A stretch of DNA of 64,000 nt from Bacillus mojavensis RO-H-1 = KCTC 3706 (GCF_000245335.1 NZ_JH600294.1:186001-250000); one strand, 5' to 3'. Shown: positions 9,275 to 19,039, counted from the first letter of the stretch. Notes: generated by a model from the letters alone, not told the origin. Numbers and translations are program-made.

Positions 9275-9826
9275 TTACATTCTCCGTTTTGCGAATTCCT
9301 GAAGAACTTTTATTTTCAGATCATCACGTTCTTGTTCAATTTCAAAGTCACGAGCATCTTCTTCGAAACCATCCTGCTCTTCTCCGTCAAAACTGTATAG
9401 CTTTTTCAATAAATTCCACAGTGTCTCTAATTCTTCCGTCGAAAATCCTTGAAATATATCTGCCATAAAGTACACAGCTTTTTCACCGCATTCCTCTAAA
9501 ACGCGTTTTCCAGAATCGGTAATTTTCACATTAACCGCACGCTTGTCACGTTTACTTGGCACAGTAACGGCATATCCTCTTTTTTCAATACTGCTGACCA
9601 GCCTGTTTATGTTCTGTTTCGACGTACCTAATTTTTTGGCAATGTTGTTGAAAGTGGTTTCTTCTTCCGGTAAATGCAGTATGGAGACCATTGTCATAAA
9701 TTGCCTAGTCGTTAAGCTTTCATAGTACTCATCACCTCGTGATTGAATTTTGTTTAAAACAGAAAAAAGTGTAGCGTAAGACTGCTGCATTAAAAATAAA
9801 TCTTTTAGTTCCTTAGAAAAATCCAT
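9275..9826 (-). CDS. MarR-family transcriptional regulator
   Basis: 183 residues with the winged helix at [30 protein letters not shown] and the wing [19 protein letters not shown]. The start at 9826 follows GAGGAGGGTTATA; a TTG at 9841 is less likely. It leads the exporter operon and probably represses it until a toxic ligand binds, as MarR proteins commonly do (inference). A perfect inverted repeat lies just upstream (9842-9861). The C-terminal third is unusually acidic. Confidence 0.9.
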   Translation of the reverse strand: MDFSKELKDLFLMQQSYATLFSVLNKIQSRGDEYYESLTTRQFMTMVSILHLPEEETTFNNIAKKLGTSKQNINRLVSSIEKRGYAVTVPSKRDKRAVNVKITDSGKRVLEECGEKAVYFMADIFQGFSTEELETLWNLLKKLYSFDGEEQDGFEEDARDFEIEQERDDLKIKVLQEFAKRRM

Positions 9827-9841
9827 TATAACCCTCCTCAA

Positions 9842-9861
9842 AAAGACAATTTGTTGTCTTT
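9842..9861. promoter_or_regulatory. probable MarR operator
   Basis: AAAGACAA, four bases, TTGTCTTT: a perfect 8-bp inverted repeat immediately upstream of the regulator start. Further TTGTC and GACAA half-sites occur at 9868-9935. Confidence 0.65.
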
Positions 9862-10235
9862 ATCATCATAGCACTTTTTGTCACTTTGTCAACATATTGT
9901 CTATTTTATTGCAAATCATACGACAATATCATATTGATCAATATGAAAAAGGTATATCATGGTTCGGTAACGTAAATTTGATAAGGAAAAAGCATTGGAA
10001 TCCGCTTTTTTGAAGATTTAATTGAAGAGAAATACAGAAAACCATTAAATGCCGCGACATTACTACAATGGTTGAACGCGCGCCCTACAAAGATACATTT
10101 GAAGAAAATAGACATACAATCAGAGAGTTAAGAAGCGATCGCTCAAACTATCATTCTTTATTGGGAGGACTGGTGATGATGAAGCCCCTTTCAGACCAAA
10201 CATTCCGGAGCACTCTGTAACTGAAACCATTGCTG
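9862..10235 (+). other. gene-free stretch with decayed coding remnants
   Basis: No intact gene. Plus-strand frames show remnants such as EEKYRKPLNAATLLQWLNAR and KDTFEENRHTIRELRSD, and the latter frame ends in a stop near 10219. I do not recognise the family. It marks the left edge of the resumed yoa gene order. Confidence 0.4.
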
Positions 10236-10266
10236 AAAAAAGCGCCCTATTCCAGGGGCGCTTTTC
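10236..10266 (-). terminator. terminator of the yoaDCB operon
   Basis: GCGCCC / GGGGCGC stem with TTTTTT on the minus strand, just after the yoaB stop. Confidence 0.85.
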
Positions 10267-10267
10267 A

Positions 10268-11512
10268 TCAGGATGCATATTGAGGGGAAGTCTCTTTCTG
10301 TCCTTCTTTTTCTTCAGGTATCTTAATACGTTTCGTCATGACTGCACTCGCAAGATAAAGCACCGCAAAAATCCAGACAACGCCTTGTGCACCGACGAGT
10401 CCGATGAACATCCAAGCTAAAGCAGGTCCGACAAATGCCGATAAGCCGGCTGCCAGGTTCAAAACGGACATGGCGGCTCCTTTGTCTTTTCCGGCAACTG
10501 TCGGCACAATCGCACCAATCGGCACGTAGCCTGCTAGCAAACCGCCCCATACAAAACCGATGATACTCACAACCGCTATATTCCCGCCTGAAAAAACAGG
10601 CGCATAGTATAATAAAACGGTGAAAATGCCGCAGCCGACACCGCCAAACCAAATGACGGTGTTTTTCCATCCGAATTTATCACCGACAATTCCAAAAATG
10701 AGGTTAAATACAATATTGCCCAGAAATATCGTTCCCCAAATCTGCAGCCACACATGAGTTGAAATGCCATGCTGAGCCATGTGCATCGGCAAAAACACAG
10801 GAAAACCATATGTGCCGATGCTGTTGATGATTCTAATCACTCCTCCTGTCAGCACCCGCGGATTGGTAACAAGAATGGTAACGCCTTTTAAAAGCTCCTC
10901 CGCCGTTTCTGATCTTTTTCTTTTCTTCTTTTCAAACCGGTCTTTATTAACAAACAACGCGAAGGCTGCGCCGAGGCATACCCAGAAAATAGAACTCCAC
11001 AGCGTATTTAAATAACCAAACGTTTTAATGGCATAACTTGAATACCAAGCACCGAAAACAAACATGCCCAGACAATATGCAATCCAGAACCAGCCGACAG
11101 CTGTACTGAGCCTGTTCTGCGGTGTTCTGTAGATGACCCATGTCAAGAAGGAATAAGCAAATAGCGGGTATCCTAAGCCTTTAATAAAGTAAGTCACATA
11201 CATGACAGGCAGATTTAGCTGTTCAAATCCGAAGACGATAAAAGCAGCTGTACCGATCACATAAAACAACAACCCCATAAACATCGTTCGCTTTGCCCCA
11301 AATGCTTCCAGACATACACCTGAAAACCATGAAGCAATGGCCAGTGAAATGCCGTATATACTGAAAATCGAAGCAGATTGCTGAACGGTGAGCCCATTTT
11401 CAATCAGAAAAGGACTGAGCCATCCTTGTTCAAGGCCGTCTCCCATCATAAACAGCACAACCCCTAAAAACCCCCAGGCCAGCCGCTTTGGTATACCAAT
11501 TTGATCTAACAT
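10268..11512 (-). CDS. yoaB: MFS transporter YoaB
   Basis: 414-residue major facilitator with 12 predicted helices; related to alpha-ketoglutarate permease-like carriers by family resemblance. It is the third gene of yoaD-yoaC-yoaB, preceded by a 2-hydroxyacid dehydrogenase and a sugar-kinase-like gene, so it probably imports their substrate; the substrate is not known. Start at 11512 (MLDQIGIPKRLAWG) follows AAGGAGGATACAGAT. The operon is headed by a SAM riboswitch, implying a link to sulfur or methionine metabolism. Confidence 0.88.
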   Translation of the reverse strand: MLDQIGIPKRLAWGFLGVVLFMMGDGLEQGWLSPFLIENGLTVQQSASIFSIYGISLAIASWFSGVCLEAFGAKRTMFMGLLFYVIGTAAFIVFGFEQLNLPVMYVTYFIKGLGYPLFAYSFLTWVIYRTPQNRLSTAVGWFWIAYCLGMFVFGAWYSSYAIKTFGYLNTLWSSIFWVCLGAAFALFVNKDRFEKKKRKRSETAEELLKGVTILVTNPRVLTGGVIRIINSIGTYGFPVFLPMHMAQHGISTHVWLQIWGTIFLGNIVFNLIFGIVGDKFGWKNTVIWFGGVGCGIFTVLLYYAPVFSGGNIAVVSIIGFVWGGLLAGYVPIGAIVPTVAGKDKGAAMSVLNLAAGLSAFVGPALAWMFIGLVGAQGVVWIFAVLYLASAVMTKRIKIPEEKEGQKETSPQYAS

Positions 11513-11605
11513 ATCTGTATCCTCCTTAGATGCTTATCTCAATTACCGTATTACCTTAATAAAGTAAGAACGTGTATAATTCCTCAAACGGCGGCAAATT
11601 CCGCC

Positions 11606-13084
11606 TTATGCTAATACCTTGTTTCCCGATGACAGCTCTAACCCTGAAAAGAAGCGCTGGACCTGCTTCCACTCCTCGTATAAAGCGATTTCTATCCGGC
11701 AATCCTGCGGCTCTATCACCCGAACACTTCCAGACATTTCTTCGGTCAAACGAAAGGCCTCATTGCAAACCACCGCAGCACCAACGACTGATGCCTGACT
11801 GTATCCTTCTTTGACATAGATTTTTTTCTGAAGAAGATTGGCGATATATTGTGTAAATGCTCTGCTTTGGAATCCGCCTCCGCATCCCCACACATATTCA
11901 CGATTAAACGGAGTGATCTCTGTTAAAATGTCAAAGTTCCATTTGATTGAACATGCAATCTCCTGTAATGCCGCACGTACAAAATGCGCTCTGCTTAAAT
12001 GGGCTGAAAGCGGTACATCAAAGAGAAAGCCGCCTTTCGCTAGATTGTTTTTTTCTGCCGATAAATATGAACCGAGGGACGACACACAGGAATGATCTTC
12101 CTTAGCTATTGCAGTAATTTCTTGTTCCAGCACATCGTACGGTTCATTCGGATAGAAAATATCCTTTAATTTTTGAAAATTCAGACCTGTTATCCCGGGA
12201 TTCGTCTCTGCAAGCCACTGTCCTTGATCTGTGTGGCAGTTCAGCCAGGCTTTATGATGTCTGTCCTCATGAATTTCATCAATCATTTTGGTAATCGGTG
12301 TTGTCGTACCTGATACAATGACTGCATCTCCCAGAGCAGCGCCAGTGCTTTTGACAGCAAGCTGTGTATCTCCCCCACCCGCTATAACCTTCACATGATG
12401 TGACAGTCCCAATTCTGACGCATACTCATCAGTTATCGATCCAATGACTGTTCCCGCTCTTACTAGAGGCGGAAGAATAGATGGCGAGAAACCGAATATA
12501 TTGCACATCTCTTCTGACCATGTATTTTGTTTTACATCAAACAGCAGCGTTTCCGTCGCCTGTGACGGTTCATATGTCAATACTCCGCTCAGCTGATACG
12601 TCACCCAATCACTGATGCTTGTGAAGCTTGCAGTCTTTTTCCATAAGGAGGGCTGCCGGTGCTTTAAACCATAAAGCTTTAGCGCTGAAAAAAGCGCAGT
12701 CGGCAGACGGCCTGTTCGGCTGTATACTTCTTCACGATTCGGTATATTTCCCTCCCACTCCCTGCCCCGATTGTCAATGTTCGGCAGACCGAGGAAAGAC
12801 TCACCATTTTGATCGAGCAGCACGATCCCCTGTCTTTGACTTGTTGAAGTGAGACCAATAATTTCAATATGATGAGAACGAGACATCGCACGTTTAGCCA
12901 GATTCATGATTTGATTCCACAGCGCCTGTGGAGAAAAATAGCGGCTGTCCGGATAAAGCGGCTCGGCCGTATATACAATGTCCTCCCGTTCAACCGTTTG
13001 AACGCTGCCCGACACACTTACGACCGCAACTCTTGCATTGCCCGTGCCAATGTCAAATACGAGATAACCTTTTTGTTTCGTCAT
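11606..13084 (-). CDS. yoaC: FGGY-family carbohydrate kinase YoaC
   Basis: 492 residues; N-terminal phosphate-binding VFDIGTGNARVAVV and the C-terminal adenosine-site segment VWGCGGGFQSRAFTQYIANLL mark the FGGY kinase fold (xylulokinase/gluconokinase type). GGGDTQLAVKSTGAALGD carries the central catalytic region. Sugar substrate unknown. It lies between yoaD and yoaB in the riboswitch-led operon; ATG at 13084 follows AAGGAGGGCATCAGG. Confidence 0.9.
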   Translation of the reverse strand: MTKQKGYLVFDIGTGNARVAVVSVSGSVQTVEREDIVYTAEPLYPDSRYFSPQALWNQIMNLAKRAMSRSHHIEIIGLTSTSQRQGIVLLDQNGESFLGLPNIDNRGREWEGNIPNREEVYSRTGRLPTALFSALKLYGLKHRQPSLWKKTASFTSISDWVTYQLSGVLTYEPSQATETLLFDVKQNTWSEEMCNIFGFSPSILPPLVRAGTVIGSITDEYASELGLSHHVKVIAGGGDTQLAVKSTGAALGDAVIVSGTTTPITKMIDEIHEDRHHKAWLNCHTDQGQWLAETNPGITGLNFQKLKDIFYPNEPYDVLEQEITAIAKEDHSCVSSLGSYLSAEKNNLAKGGFLFDVPLSAHLSRAHFVRAALQEIACSIKWNFDILTEITPFNREYVWGCGGGFQSRAFTQYIANLLQKKIYVKEGYSQASVVGAAVVCNEAFRLTEEMSGSVRVIEPQDCRIEIALYEEWKQVQRFFSGLELSSGNKVLA

Positions 13085-13102
13085 CCTGATGCCCTCCTTT
13101 TC

Positions 13103-14104
13103 TTACACCTCTGCTGTAAGATCGTTTTTGTTATATAAAGTCGGAATATTGAGAGTTTTTTCATCCCTCCACTTTTTAAGCGCTTCGTTCAGAATGGTAA
13201 CGTGATGATCCTCTACTTCAAATGTTGCTCCTGCTAAATGCGGTGTTGCCAGAACATTAGGCAATGAAATAAATTCATAATCCGATTCCTCTGGAGGCTC
13301 GTGATAAAAAACGTCTAATATCGCTCCCCTGATTTTACTTTCTTTCAGTACAGATAAAAGATCCTCTCGGTTTACCACGACAGCTCGTGATGTATTCACG
13401 AAAATGGCGCTCTCTTTCATCAAGTCAAAATACGAACGATCAATGAGGCCAAGCGTATCATTTGTACGCGGCAGATGAACAGAAACGATATCACTATCTG
13501 AAAAAACCTTCTCCAGAGATACTTTTTCATATAGCGGATGATCGTGGTGTACGTATGGATCGTAATACAAAACCTTGCAGTCAAATGCAGTCAACAGTTT
13601 TGCGATCCTTTGCCCAACCGCTCCGAATCCCACCATACCCACGGTTTTTCCTGTTATTTCATTACCTTTGAATTTGGCATACGCCTGCAAATAATCGCTG
13701 TTCCATTTTCCATCCTTTAGCCATTGATTTGAGGTATTTGTATGACGGAGAAATGATATTACATTTCCGATAAACATTTCAGCAACAGCTTGTGCGTTTC
13801 GCCCAGGCGTATAGAAAACCGGAATGTCTCTGTTTGACGCTGCTGTCACATCAACATTGGAAGGCATTCCCCTGCATACGCCCACGAATGAAAGTTCCGG
13901 CATTGATGCAAACACGTTTTCTGTCACTTGATCAAGCTCAGTAATCAACCCAGTCGCATTTGACTCTTGTAATAGCTGAATCAATTCTTCTTCTCTATAT
14001 GCCCGGCCGTTTTCTTTCCAAGACTGATAAACAACGGAACCGAACAATTTTTCAAGCTCTTTTCGTCCTTCTTCGTTATACGGTGCTGTAATCAAAACCG
14101 TCAT
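13103..14104 (-). CDS. yoaD: D-isomer 2-hydroxyacid dehydrogenase YoaD
   Basis: 333 residues resembling phosphoglycerate dehydrogenase SerA. The Rossmann motif GFGAVGQRIAKLL, catalytic Arg in VNTSRAVVVN, the Glu in FYHEPPEESD and the final His in ATPHLAGAT are present. It is the first gene after a SAM-I riboswitch. The start at 14104 (MTVLITAPYNEEG) follows AAAAGGATG; in-frame starts up to 14125 are possible. Exact substrate unknown; the operon context suggests a hydroxyacid derived from sulfur metabolism (inference). Confidence 0.9.
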   Translation of the reverse strand: MTVLITAPYNEEGRKELEKLFGSVVYQSWKENGRAYREEELIQLLQESNATGLITELDQVTENVFASMPELSFVGVCRGMPSNVDVTAASNRDIPVFYTPGRNAQAVAEMFIGNVISFLRHTNTSNQWLKDGKWNSDYLQAYAKFKGNEITGKTVGMVGFGAVGQRIAKLLTAFDCKVLYYDPYVHHDHPLYEKVSLEKVFSDSDIVSVHLPRTNDTLGLIDRSYFDLMKESAIFVNTSRAVVVNREDLLSVLKESKIRGAILDVFYHEPPEESDYEFISLPNVLATPHLAGATFEVEDHHVTILNEALKKWRDEKTLNIPTLYNKNDLTAEV

Positions 14105-14139
14105 GATGCAAAACATCCTTTTCATCGTTATTTTTCACA

Positions 14140-14311
14140 CAAAAAAATCTCTCTCCAAAGATGGAAAGAGATTCATGTATAGGCGCACTCTGCCACAGAC
14201 AGAAGCCGGTATAAACCTTACTTTCCTATCTTTCAAGCTGTCGCTTGCTGGAATTGGCACAATAATGTTGCCGAGGTTTCATAGGGCCAGTCCCTCCACC
14301 TCTCTTGATAG
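14140..14311 (-). promoter_or_regulatory. SAM-I (S-box) riboswitch with terminator
   Basis: The aptamer runs from CTATCAAGAGAGGTGGAGG (minus strand, from 14311) through GAAACCTCGGCAAC and TGTGCCAATTCC to GATAG at 14226-14230, which re-pairs with the first bases (P1). These are the hallmark S-box sequences. A terminator hairpin (ATCTCTTTCC / GGAGAGAGAT, then seven T) follows at 14141-14173. High SAM would end transcription before yoaD; low SAM allows yoaDCB expression. yoaD is a known S-box gene in B. subtilis. Confidence 0.97.
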
Positions 14312-14461
14312 AAAATGTTTGTATGTAATTTTCAGAATTAAGAATACGTTAATCATAAAGAAGACCCAGATTGATGTCAATGTCTTTTTTTCAGAATTGA
14401 CGTTATCATTCGAAATGTTATAATTCTTACAATATATCTAACTAGGGAGAGGAACTGGGCT

Positions 14462-16506
14462 ATGAAATCGTTTGCCACTCAACAAAACGGCATTTTTAAA
14501 TCCGTTTGCTCACTGGACTGCCCGGACCAGTGCGGATTACTGGTACATAAAAAAAGAACGGGAAAATTGTGAAAGTGCAGGGTGATCCTGATCATCCCGT
14601 GACAGCCGGAAATATATGCAACAAAGTACGAAATATGGCTGAGCGCATCTATGATGAGAAGCGGCTGACGACTCCGCTGAAACGAATAGGTATGAAGGGC
14701 GAGGCAGAGTTTAAACCAATTTCTTGGGAAGAAGCGATTGACACCATCACATCTCGCTGGAAACAGCTGATTGATGAAGAAGGAGCTGAAAGCATATTGC
14801 CTTACAGCTTTTACGGCAATATGGGAAAATTAACAGCTGAAGGAATGGACCGCCGCTTCTTTTACCGTCTGGGCTCAAGCCAGCTTGAGCGGACGATTTG
14901 CAGCAAAGCCGGTTCAGAAGGCTATAAATATACCATGGGTGTGAGTGCTGGAATCGATCCTGAAGAAACGATTCATACAAAACTGTTTATCTTTTGGGGA
15001 ATTAACGCAGTCAGCACAAACATGCATCAAATTACAATCGCACAAAAGGCACGGAAAAAAGGCGCAAAAATTGTTGTGATTGATGTGCATAAAAATCAGA
15101 CAGGGCGTCTCGCAGATTGGTTTATTCCTATAAAACCCGGTACCGACAGCGCGCTTGCCCTTGGAATCATGCACATATTATTTAAAGAAAACCTTCACGA
15201 TGAAGCGTTTCTATCAGAATATACAGTCGGCTATGAAGAATTGCGCGAGCATGTGAAACAGTATCATCCAGAAAAGGTATCGCTGATCACTGGTGTCAGT
15301 ACCGACGATATCTATCAGCTGGCAAAAATGTATGGTGAAACCTCCCCTTCCTTTATCAGAATCGGAAACGGCCTTCAGCATCACGACAACGGTGGGATGA
15401 TTGTTAGAACGATTGCCTGTCTTCCGGCGATTACCGGTCAATGGATGCATACAGGAGGCGGCGCCATCAAGCATAACAGCGGAATTTTAGAATATAACAC
15501 CAACGCGCTTCAGCGTCCTGATTTACTGAAAGGCCGCACACCGAGATCGTTTAATATGAACCAGCTGGGCAGAGTCCTTCTGGAAACAGACCCTCCTGTT
15601 CGCTCCCTCTTTATTTATGGGACGAACCCAGCCGTTGTGGCGCCAGAAGCGAACAAAGTCAGACAAGGCCTCCTGCGGGATGACTTGTTCACCGTGGTTC
15701 ATGATTTGTTTTTGACAGAAACAGCCAAATATGCGGACATTGTACTGCCTGCTACATCTGCTTTTGAAAATACTGATTTTTACACCTCATACTGGCACCA
15801 TTACATTCAGCTTCAGCAGCCGGTGATTGAGAAATACGGAGAAAGTAAGTCTAATACCGAGGTATTCCGGTTATTGGCTGAGGCAATGGGATTTACGGAT
15901 CAGGAGCTGAAAGATTCAGATGAAGACTTAATCCGCCAGGCGCTTCACCATCCAGATAATCCTTATTTGGCAGAGATTCGTTATGAATCACTCACTGAAC
16001 GTTCGTTTATGAAGGCGAAGCGTGAAAAGCCGCTGTTCCCGGGTAAATTGCCGACATCTAGCGGAAAAATAGAATTATATTCAGAAAAAATGAAACAAGC
16101 CGGTTTCCCGCCCTTACCGACACATACGCCGCTTGCGCCGGATCAAGAATTCCCGTTTATGTATGTTCCGGGGCCGAATCATAATTTCTTAAATTCAACG
16201 TTTTCCAACAATGCAAAGCACGTCAAACTTGAAAAAACACCGAAACTCTTTATCAACACGATAGATGCCGAAGAACACGGCATCACTGATGGTGAAGCTG
16301 TACGGATTTGGAACAGCCGAGGTGAGTGTGAACTAACCGCCGCAGTCGGAGAACAAGTGCTGCCCGGTGTTGTCGTCAGCCAAGGATTATGGGCAGATGA
16401 ACCAGGCAAAAATCAGCTTGTTAACGCCCTGACCCCAGACCGCTTGTCTGATATGGGCGGAGGCGCCACTTTTTTCTCAGGCCGAGTGCAGATTGAGAAA
16501 GCATAG
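14462..16506 (+). pseudogene. yoaE: molybdopterin oxidoreductase YoaE, frameshift near start
   Basis: Mo-bisPGD oxidoreductase of the DMSO reductase family, cytoplasmic. The true start is ATG 14462 (MKSFATQQNG), giving CSLDCPDQCGLL, the first three cysteines of the 4Fe-4S site. The frame is lost in an A run at 14549-14555 and stops at 14572. The remaining 645 residues continue in the other frame with the fourth Cys (GNICNKVR), the cofactor-binding FWGINAVSTNMHQ, and the C-terminal VPGPNHNFLNSTF. Restoring one A, or removing two, rejoins them. Reinitiation at the GTG 14569 would lack the cluster cysteines. Substrate unknown. Confidence 0.88.
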
Positions 16507-16540
16507 AAACCGTCCAGAGCTTGCTCTGGCGGTTTTTTGT
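16507..16540 (+). terminator. terminator of yoaE
   Basis: ACCG(T)CCAGAGC / GCTCTGGCGGT stem followed by TTTTTT. Confidence 0.9.
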
Positions 16541-16616
16541 GTACACAATCAAAAAAATGAAACCAATGATATGGATTGACCGTATAACATGACGATTACA
16601 TAATGGAGGCAGACAC

Positions 16617-16913
16617 ATGGACGTTTTTTTAGGAATCGGTATTGCATTGGCTGGATATTTTATCGGAGAAGGATTAAAGCATATTAACAACCCAAAAGCT
16701 AACGGAAAAAATGACATCATGCTGATTAAAGAACGAGATATTCACTTTTACATCGGGCATTTTTTAGGCATAACCCAAGCGGAGGCGAAACACTTAGCGA
16801 AGGATCTCACAGACCTCCCTCATATTGAAATAAACGGAAAAAGATATGTGCAAAAACATATCTTAAGAGAATGGCTATTAACATTAGGAGAGGAACACCA
16901 AACGAAAGATTAG
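16617..16913 (+). CDS. yoaF: small membrane-anchored protein YoaF
   Basis: 98 residues: an N-terminal transmembrane helix with small residues (GIGIALAGYFIGEGL, about residues 5-20), then a soluble helical domain (ERDIHFYIGHFLGITQAEAKHLAKDL) with a helix-turn-helix look and an R-Y-V-Q-K-H-I segment typical of small excisionase-like domains. ATG follows ATGGAGGCAGACAC. Function unknown. A frameshifted relative lies at 47246-47544. Confidence 0.82.
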   Translation: MDVFLGIGIALAGYFIGEGLKHINNPKANGKNDIMLIKERDIHFYIGHFLGITQAEAKHLAKDLTDLPHIEINGKRYVQKHILREWLLTLGEEHQTKD

Positions 16914-17183
16914 TGCGAGTTTTTACAGGAGAGCGGTTCTTTCAGGCACCGCTCTTCCCCATTCAGCTGTCTTCCAGCCAGTAGTAATTCTCAGCAGTAT
17001 AGATCGGCCAGCACCAAAACTTCGCTCCTCGGGCATGGATAAACCGGTTAAACCACAATTCAAATTCATGCCCAACTTGATTGATTCTTCATATGACTCA
17101 ATACAGAAAGCGCTTTAATTATTGTACAGGTAACGGCTATTAGTCCAATAAAACGAACTATGATGTTCAGTTTCCATAAAAAT
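16914..17183 (-). other. region with a hairpin and a decayed C-terminal coding remnant
   Basis: After yoaF a stem AGAGCGGT / ACCGCTCT occurs near 16931-16955. On the minus strand a frame from about 17080 to 16967 reads GHEFELWFNRFIHARG then WPIYTAENYYWLEDS and a stop, clearly coding-like but without a beginning. It may be what is left of the gene that follows yoaF in B. subtilis (yoaG); that is a guess from position. Confidence 0.45.
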
Positions 17184-17211
17184 AAAAAGCAGGATCGGTA
17201 ACCTGCTTTTC
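17184..17211 (-). terminator. terminator of exlX
   Basis: AAAAGCAGG / CCTGCTTTT stem; T-rich downstream on the minus strand. Confidence 0.85.
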
Positions 17212-17249
17212 AGAATTTATTTGTTTTCAGATTTTTCTTATAACCTGTT

Positions 17250-17948
17250 TTATTCAGGGAACTGCACATGCCCAGGAACTGTGTATGACTCAGATGTTCC
17301 GTTTTCAGGAAGCTTTGGAATCGTGTCTTTTACAACTTTTCCGCGAATGTCAGTGATTCTGACTTTAAGAGAGCCCGTTCCTAAATTGGTGCTGAGGAAA
17401 TGATTATAGTCCGTTTTCTCCATGTTGATCCACTTCCCGTCTTTGTAGTATTCCATTTTCATAACGGGATACTTGTGATTTCTGACTTGAATTGCTGCCC
17501 ACCACTGGCTGCTGCCTTCTTTAATCCAGTATGTGAAATTTCCAGTGATTGGCGCTTTGACCACACGCCATTTGATTTTAATTTTTCCATCTTTCATAGC
17601 ACCGATTTTGCTGAATGCATTTGGTGAAAGATCAAGGGCTCCTGGAGCGCCCTCAGGGTATAGATCGGTAACATAAACGATCGTCTTCCCCTTTGGCCCT
17701 TCCACTTCAAGATAAGAGCCGGCAAGAGCAGCTTTCACACCGCCGTAATTCAGGTCCTTTGGGTTAATTGCCGTAATCTCCATGTCAGATGGGATTGGGT
17801 CAAGAAGGAAAGCCCCTCCTGAATAGCCTGATCCGGTATAGGTTGCATAGCCTTCGTGCAAGTCGTTATAGGCTGCTGAAGCTTGCGGGCAAAAGCAAAG
17901 GATCATCAGCATAACTACGCTAATTACAGCACTCATCTTCTTTTTCAT
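17250..17948 (-). CDS. exlX: bacterial expansin
   Basis: Secreted expansin (B. subtilis YoaJ/EXLX1), a two-domain protein that loosens cellulose-containing walls without hydrolysis and helps root colonisation. A signal peptide ending ASA-A is followed by the D1 double-psi barrel (HEGYATYTGSGYSGGAF, with the functional Asp in YVTDLYPEGAPGALDLS) and the D2 cellulose-binding domain, whose aromatic residues are in SSQWWAAIQVRNH and MEYYKDG. 232 residues, full length. Start at 17948 follows AGGAGGATGTCT. A Fur-like box lies 28 bases upstream of the start. Confidence 0.96.
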   Translation of the reverse strand: MKKKMSAVISVVMLMILCFCPQASAAYNDLHEGYATYTGSGYSGGAFLLDPIPSDMEITAINPKDLNYGGVKAALAGSYLEVEGPKGKTIVYVTDLYPEGAPGALDLSPNAFSKIGAMKDGKIKIKWRVVKAPITGNFTYWIKEGSSQWWAAIQVRNHKYPVMKMEYYKDGKWINMEKTDYNHFLSTNLGTGSLKVRITDIRGKVVKDTIPKLPENGTSESYTVPGHVQFPE

Positions 17949-17975
17949 AGACATCCTCCTAATCCAAGCTTTAAA

Positions 17976-17990
17976 TGAGAATCATTATCA
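17976..17990. promoter_or_regulatory. Fur-type box upstream of exlX
   Basis: TGAGAATCATTATCA differs at one position from the 7-1-7 Fur box TGATAATNATTATCA. Its position suggests iron-dependent repression of the expansin gene. Confidence 0.7.
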
Positions 17991-18198
17991 TTGTAATACT
18001 CATCAATGTGGATTAAAAGAGGACATAGATTCATAGATTGATTTATGTCTAATTCACTATTGTATATATATCAAAGGGTGCACTTTATATGACAATGCAA
18101 TCCTTATGTTCTGATGCACATATGAACCAAAATTCTTATTTCATTCATAGTGTATAAGCTCAAAAAATTCCCATCCCCGCTTCCACAAGCGGGAATTT

Positions 18199-18876
18199 TC
18201 ACTTTACTTTTTGCAACTTGGTCAGAGCAGTAAGTATAATACCTAAAATGAGCACAATCGGAGCCCAAATAATGATGTAATGAAAATGTGGCTCTGCAAA
18301 AGCTACAATAATAGCCCCGACACAATATAATATGATAGCCAGCGCCCTTAACACAGCATCTCTTAAGAATGTTTTATTCTGTTTGGAGAAAAACAACCGG
18401 CCGGATAGATTCTCTAAAAGAGAAGCCAATGTTCCGGTTAAAACAGTTGAAGAAATGCCTGCAATCCCCAGTCGCTTAGCTGCTATTGTTTGTATTCCCA
18501 TGGCAATACTCAAAAGGATAATAAGGATGTACACGGGAACGAAAGCAGAAGATATTGAAAGACAAGCAAAAACAAATAAAATGAATGCCTCAATTGCCAG
18601 CGCTTTTGTTACAGGGGATGGCCAAAATGTTTTCTCTGCCTTTCCAACAATGATCGTGGAAACAATGACTCCCACGATAAAACCGATTAGCGCAGTTAAA
18701 GAATGAAAAACAGTGACTTGAAGAGATTTTCCGATCGCTAATCCCAATAAAACGATATTTCCCGTCATATTAGCCGTGAAGACGTGTCCTAGGCTTAAAT
18801 AACCGATCACATCCACGATTCCCGCTGTTAAACAAAGAAGAGAAAGCAAAGTGTTTCGATATGCTGCAGCAGTCAT
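18199..18876 (-). CDS. yoaK: DUF1275 membrane protein YoaK
   Basis: 225 residues, matching the family length, with about six transmembrane helices and the DUF1275 start GIVDVIGYLSLGHVFTANMTGN (Asp, Gly and Asn conserved within the first two helices). Function unknown. The start at 18876 (MTAAAYRNTLL) follows GAAAGGATTGATACACCA; longer in-frame extension to 18990 is not supported. It is transcribed divergently from pelB, about 160 bases away. Confidence 0.9.
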   Translation of the reverse strand: MTAAAYRNTLLSLLCLTAGIVDVIGYLSLGHVFTANMTGNIVLLGLAIGKSLQVTVFHSLTALIGFIVGVIVSTIIVGKAEKTFWPSPVTKALAIEAFILFVFACLSISSAFVPVYILIILLSIAMGIQTIAAKRLGIAGISSTVLTGTLASLLENLSGRLFFSKQNKTFLRDAVLRALAIILYCVGAIIVAFAEPHFHYIIIWAPIVLILGIILTALTKLQKVK

Positions 18877-19039
18877 TGGTGTATCAATCCTTTCGTGTGG
18901 TTCCAACTGTAACTCTTTTATTTGCATCAAAAAACATATAAAATCCCGGTTTTGTTCAGGAATATAGACTCTATTCTTCCTTTTATCCAACTGTAATAAT
19001 AATCCATATGCAATTTATTTAAATTTGAAAGGAAGCTGA

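Noticed and set aside
9543-9725. Plus-strand open frame opposite the MarR gene
   Set aside because: Shadow frame; the MarR helix-turn-helix on the minus strand explains the region.
17250-17260. Possible longer exlX start at 17954
   Set aside because: The first ATG sits on the ribosome-binding site; 17948 has proper spacing and the family length.
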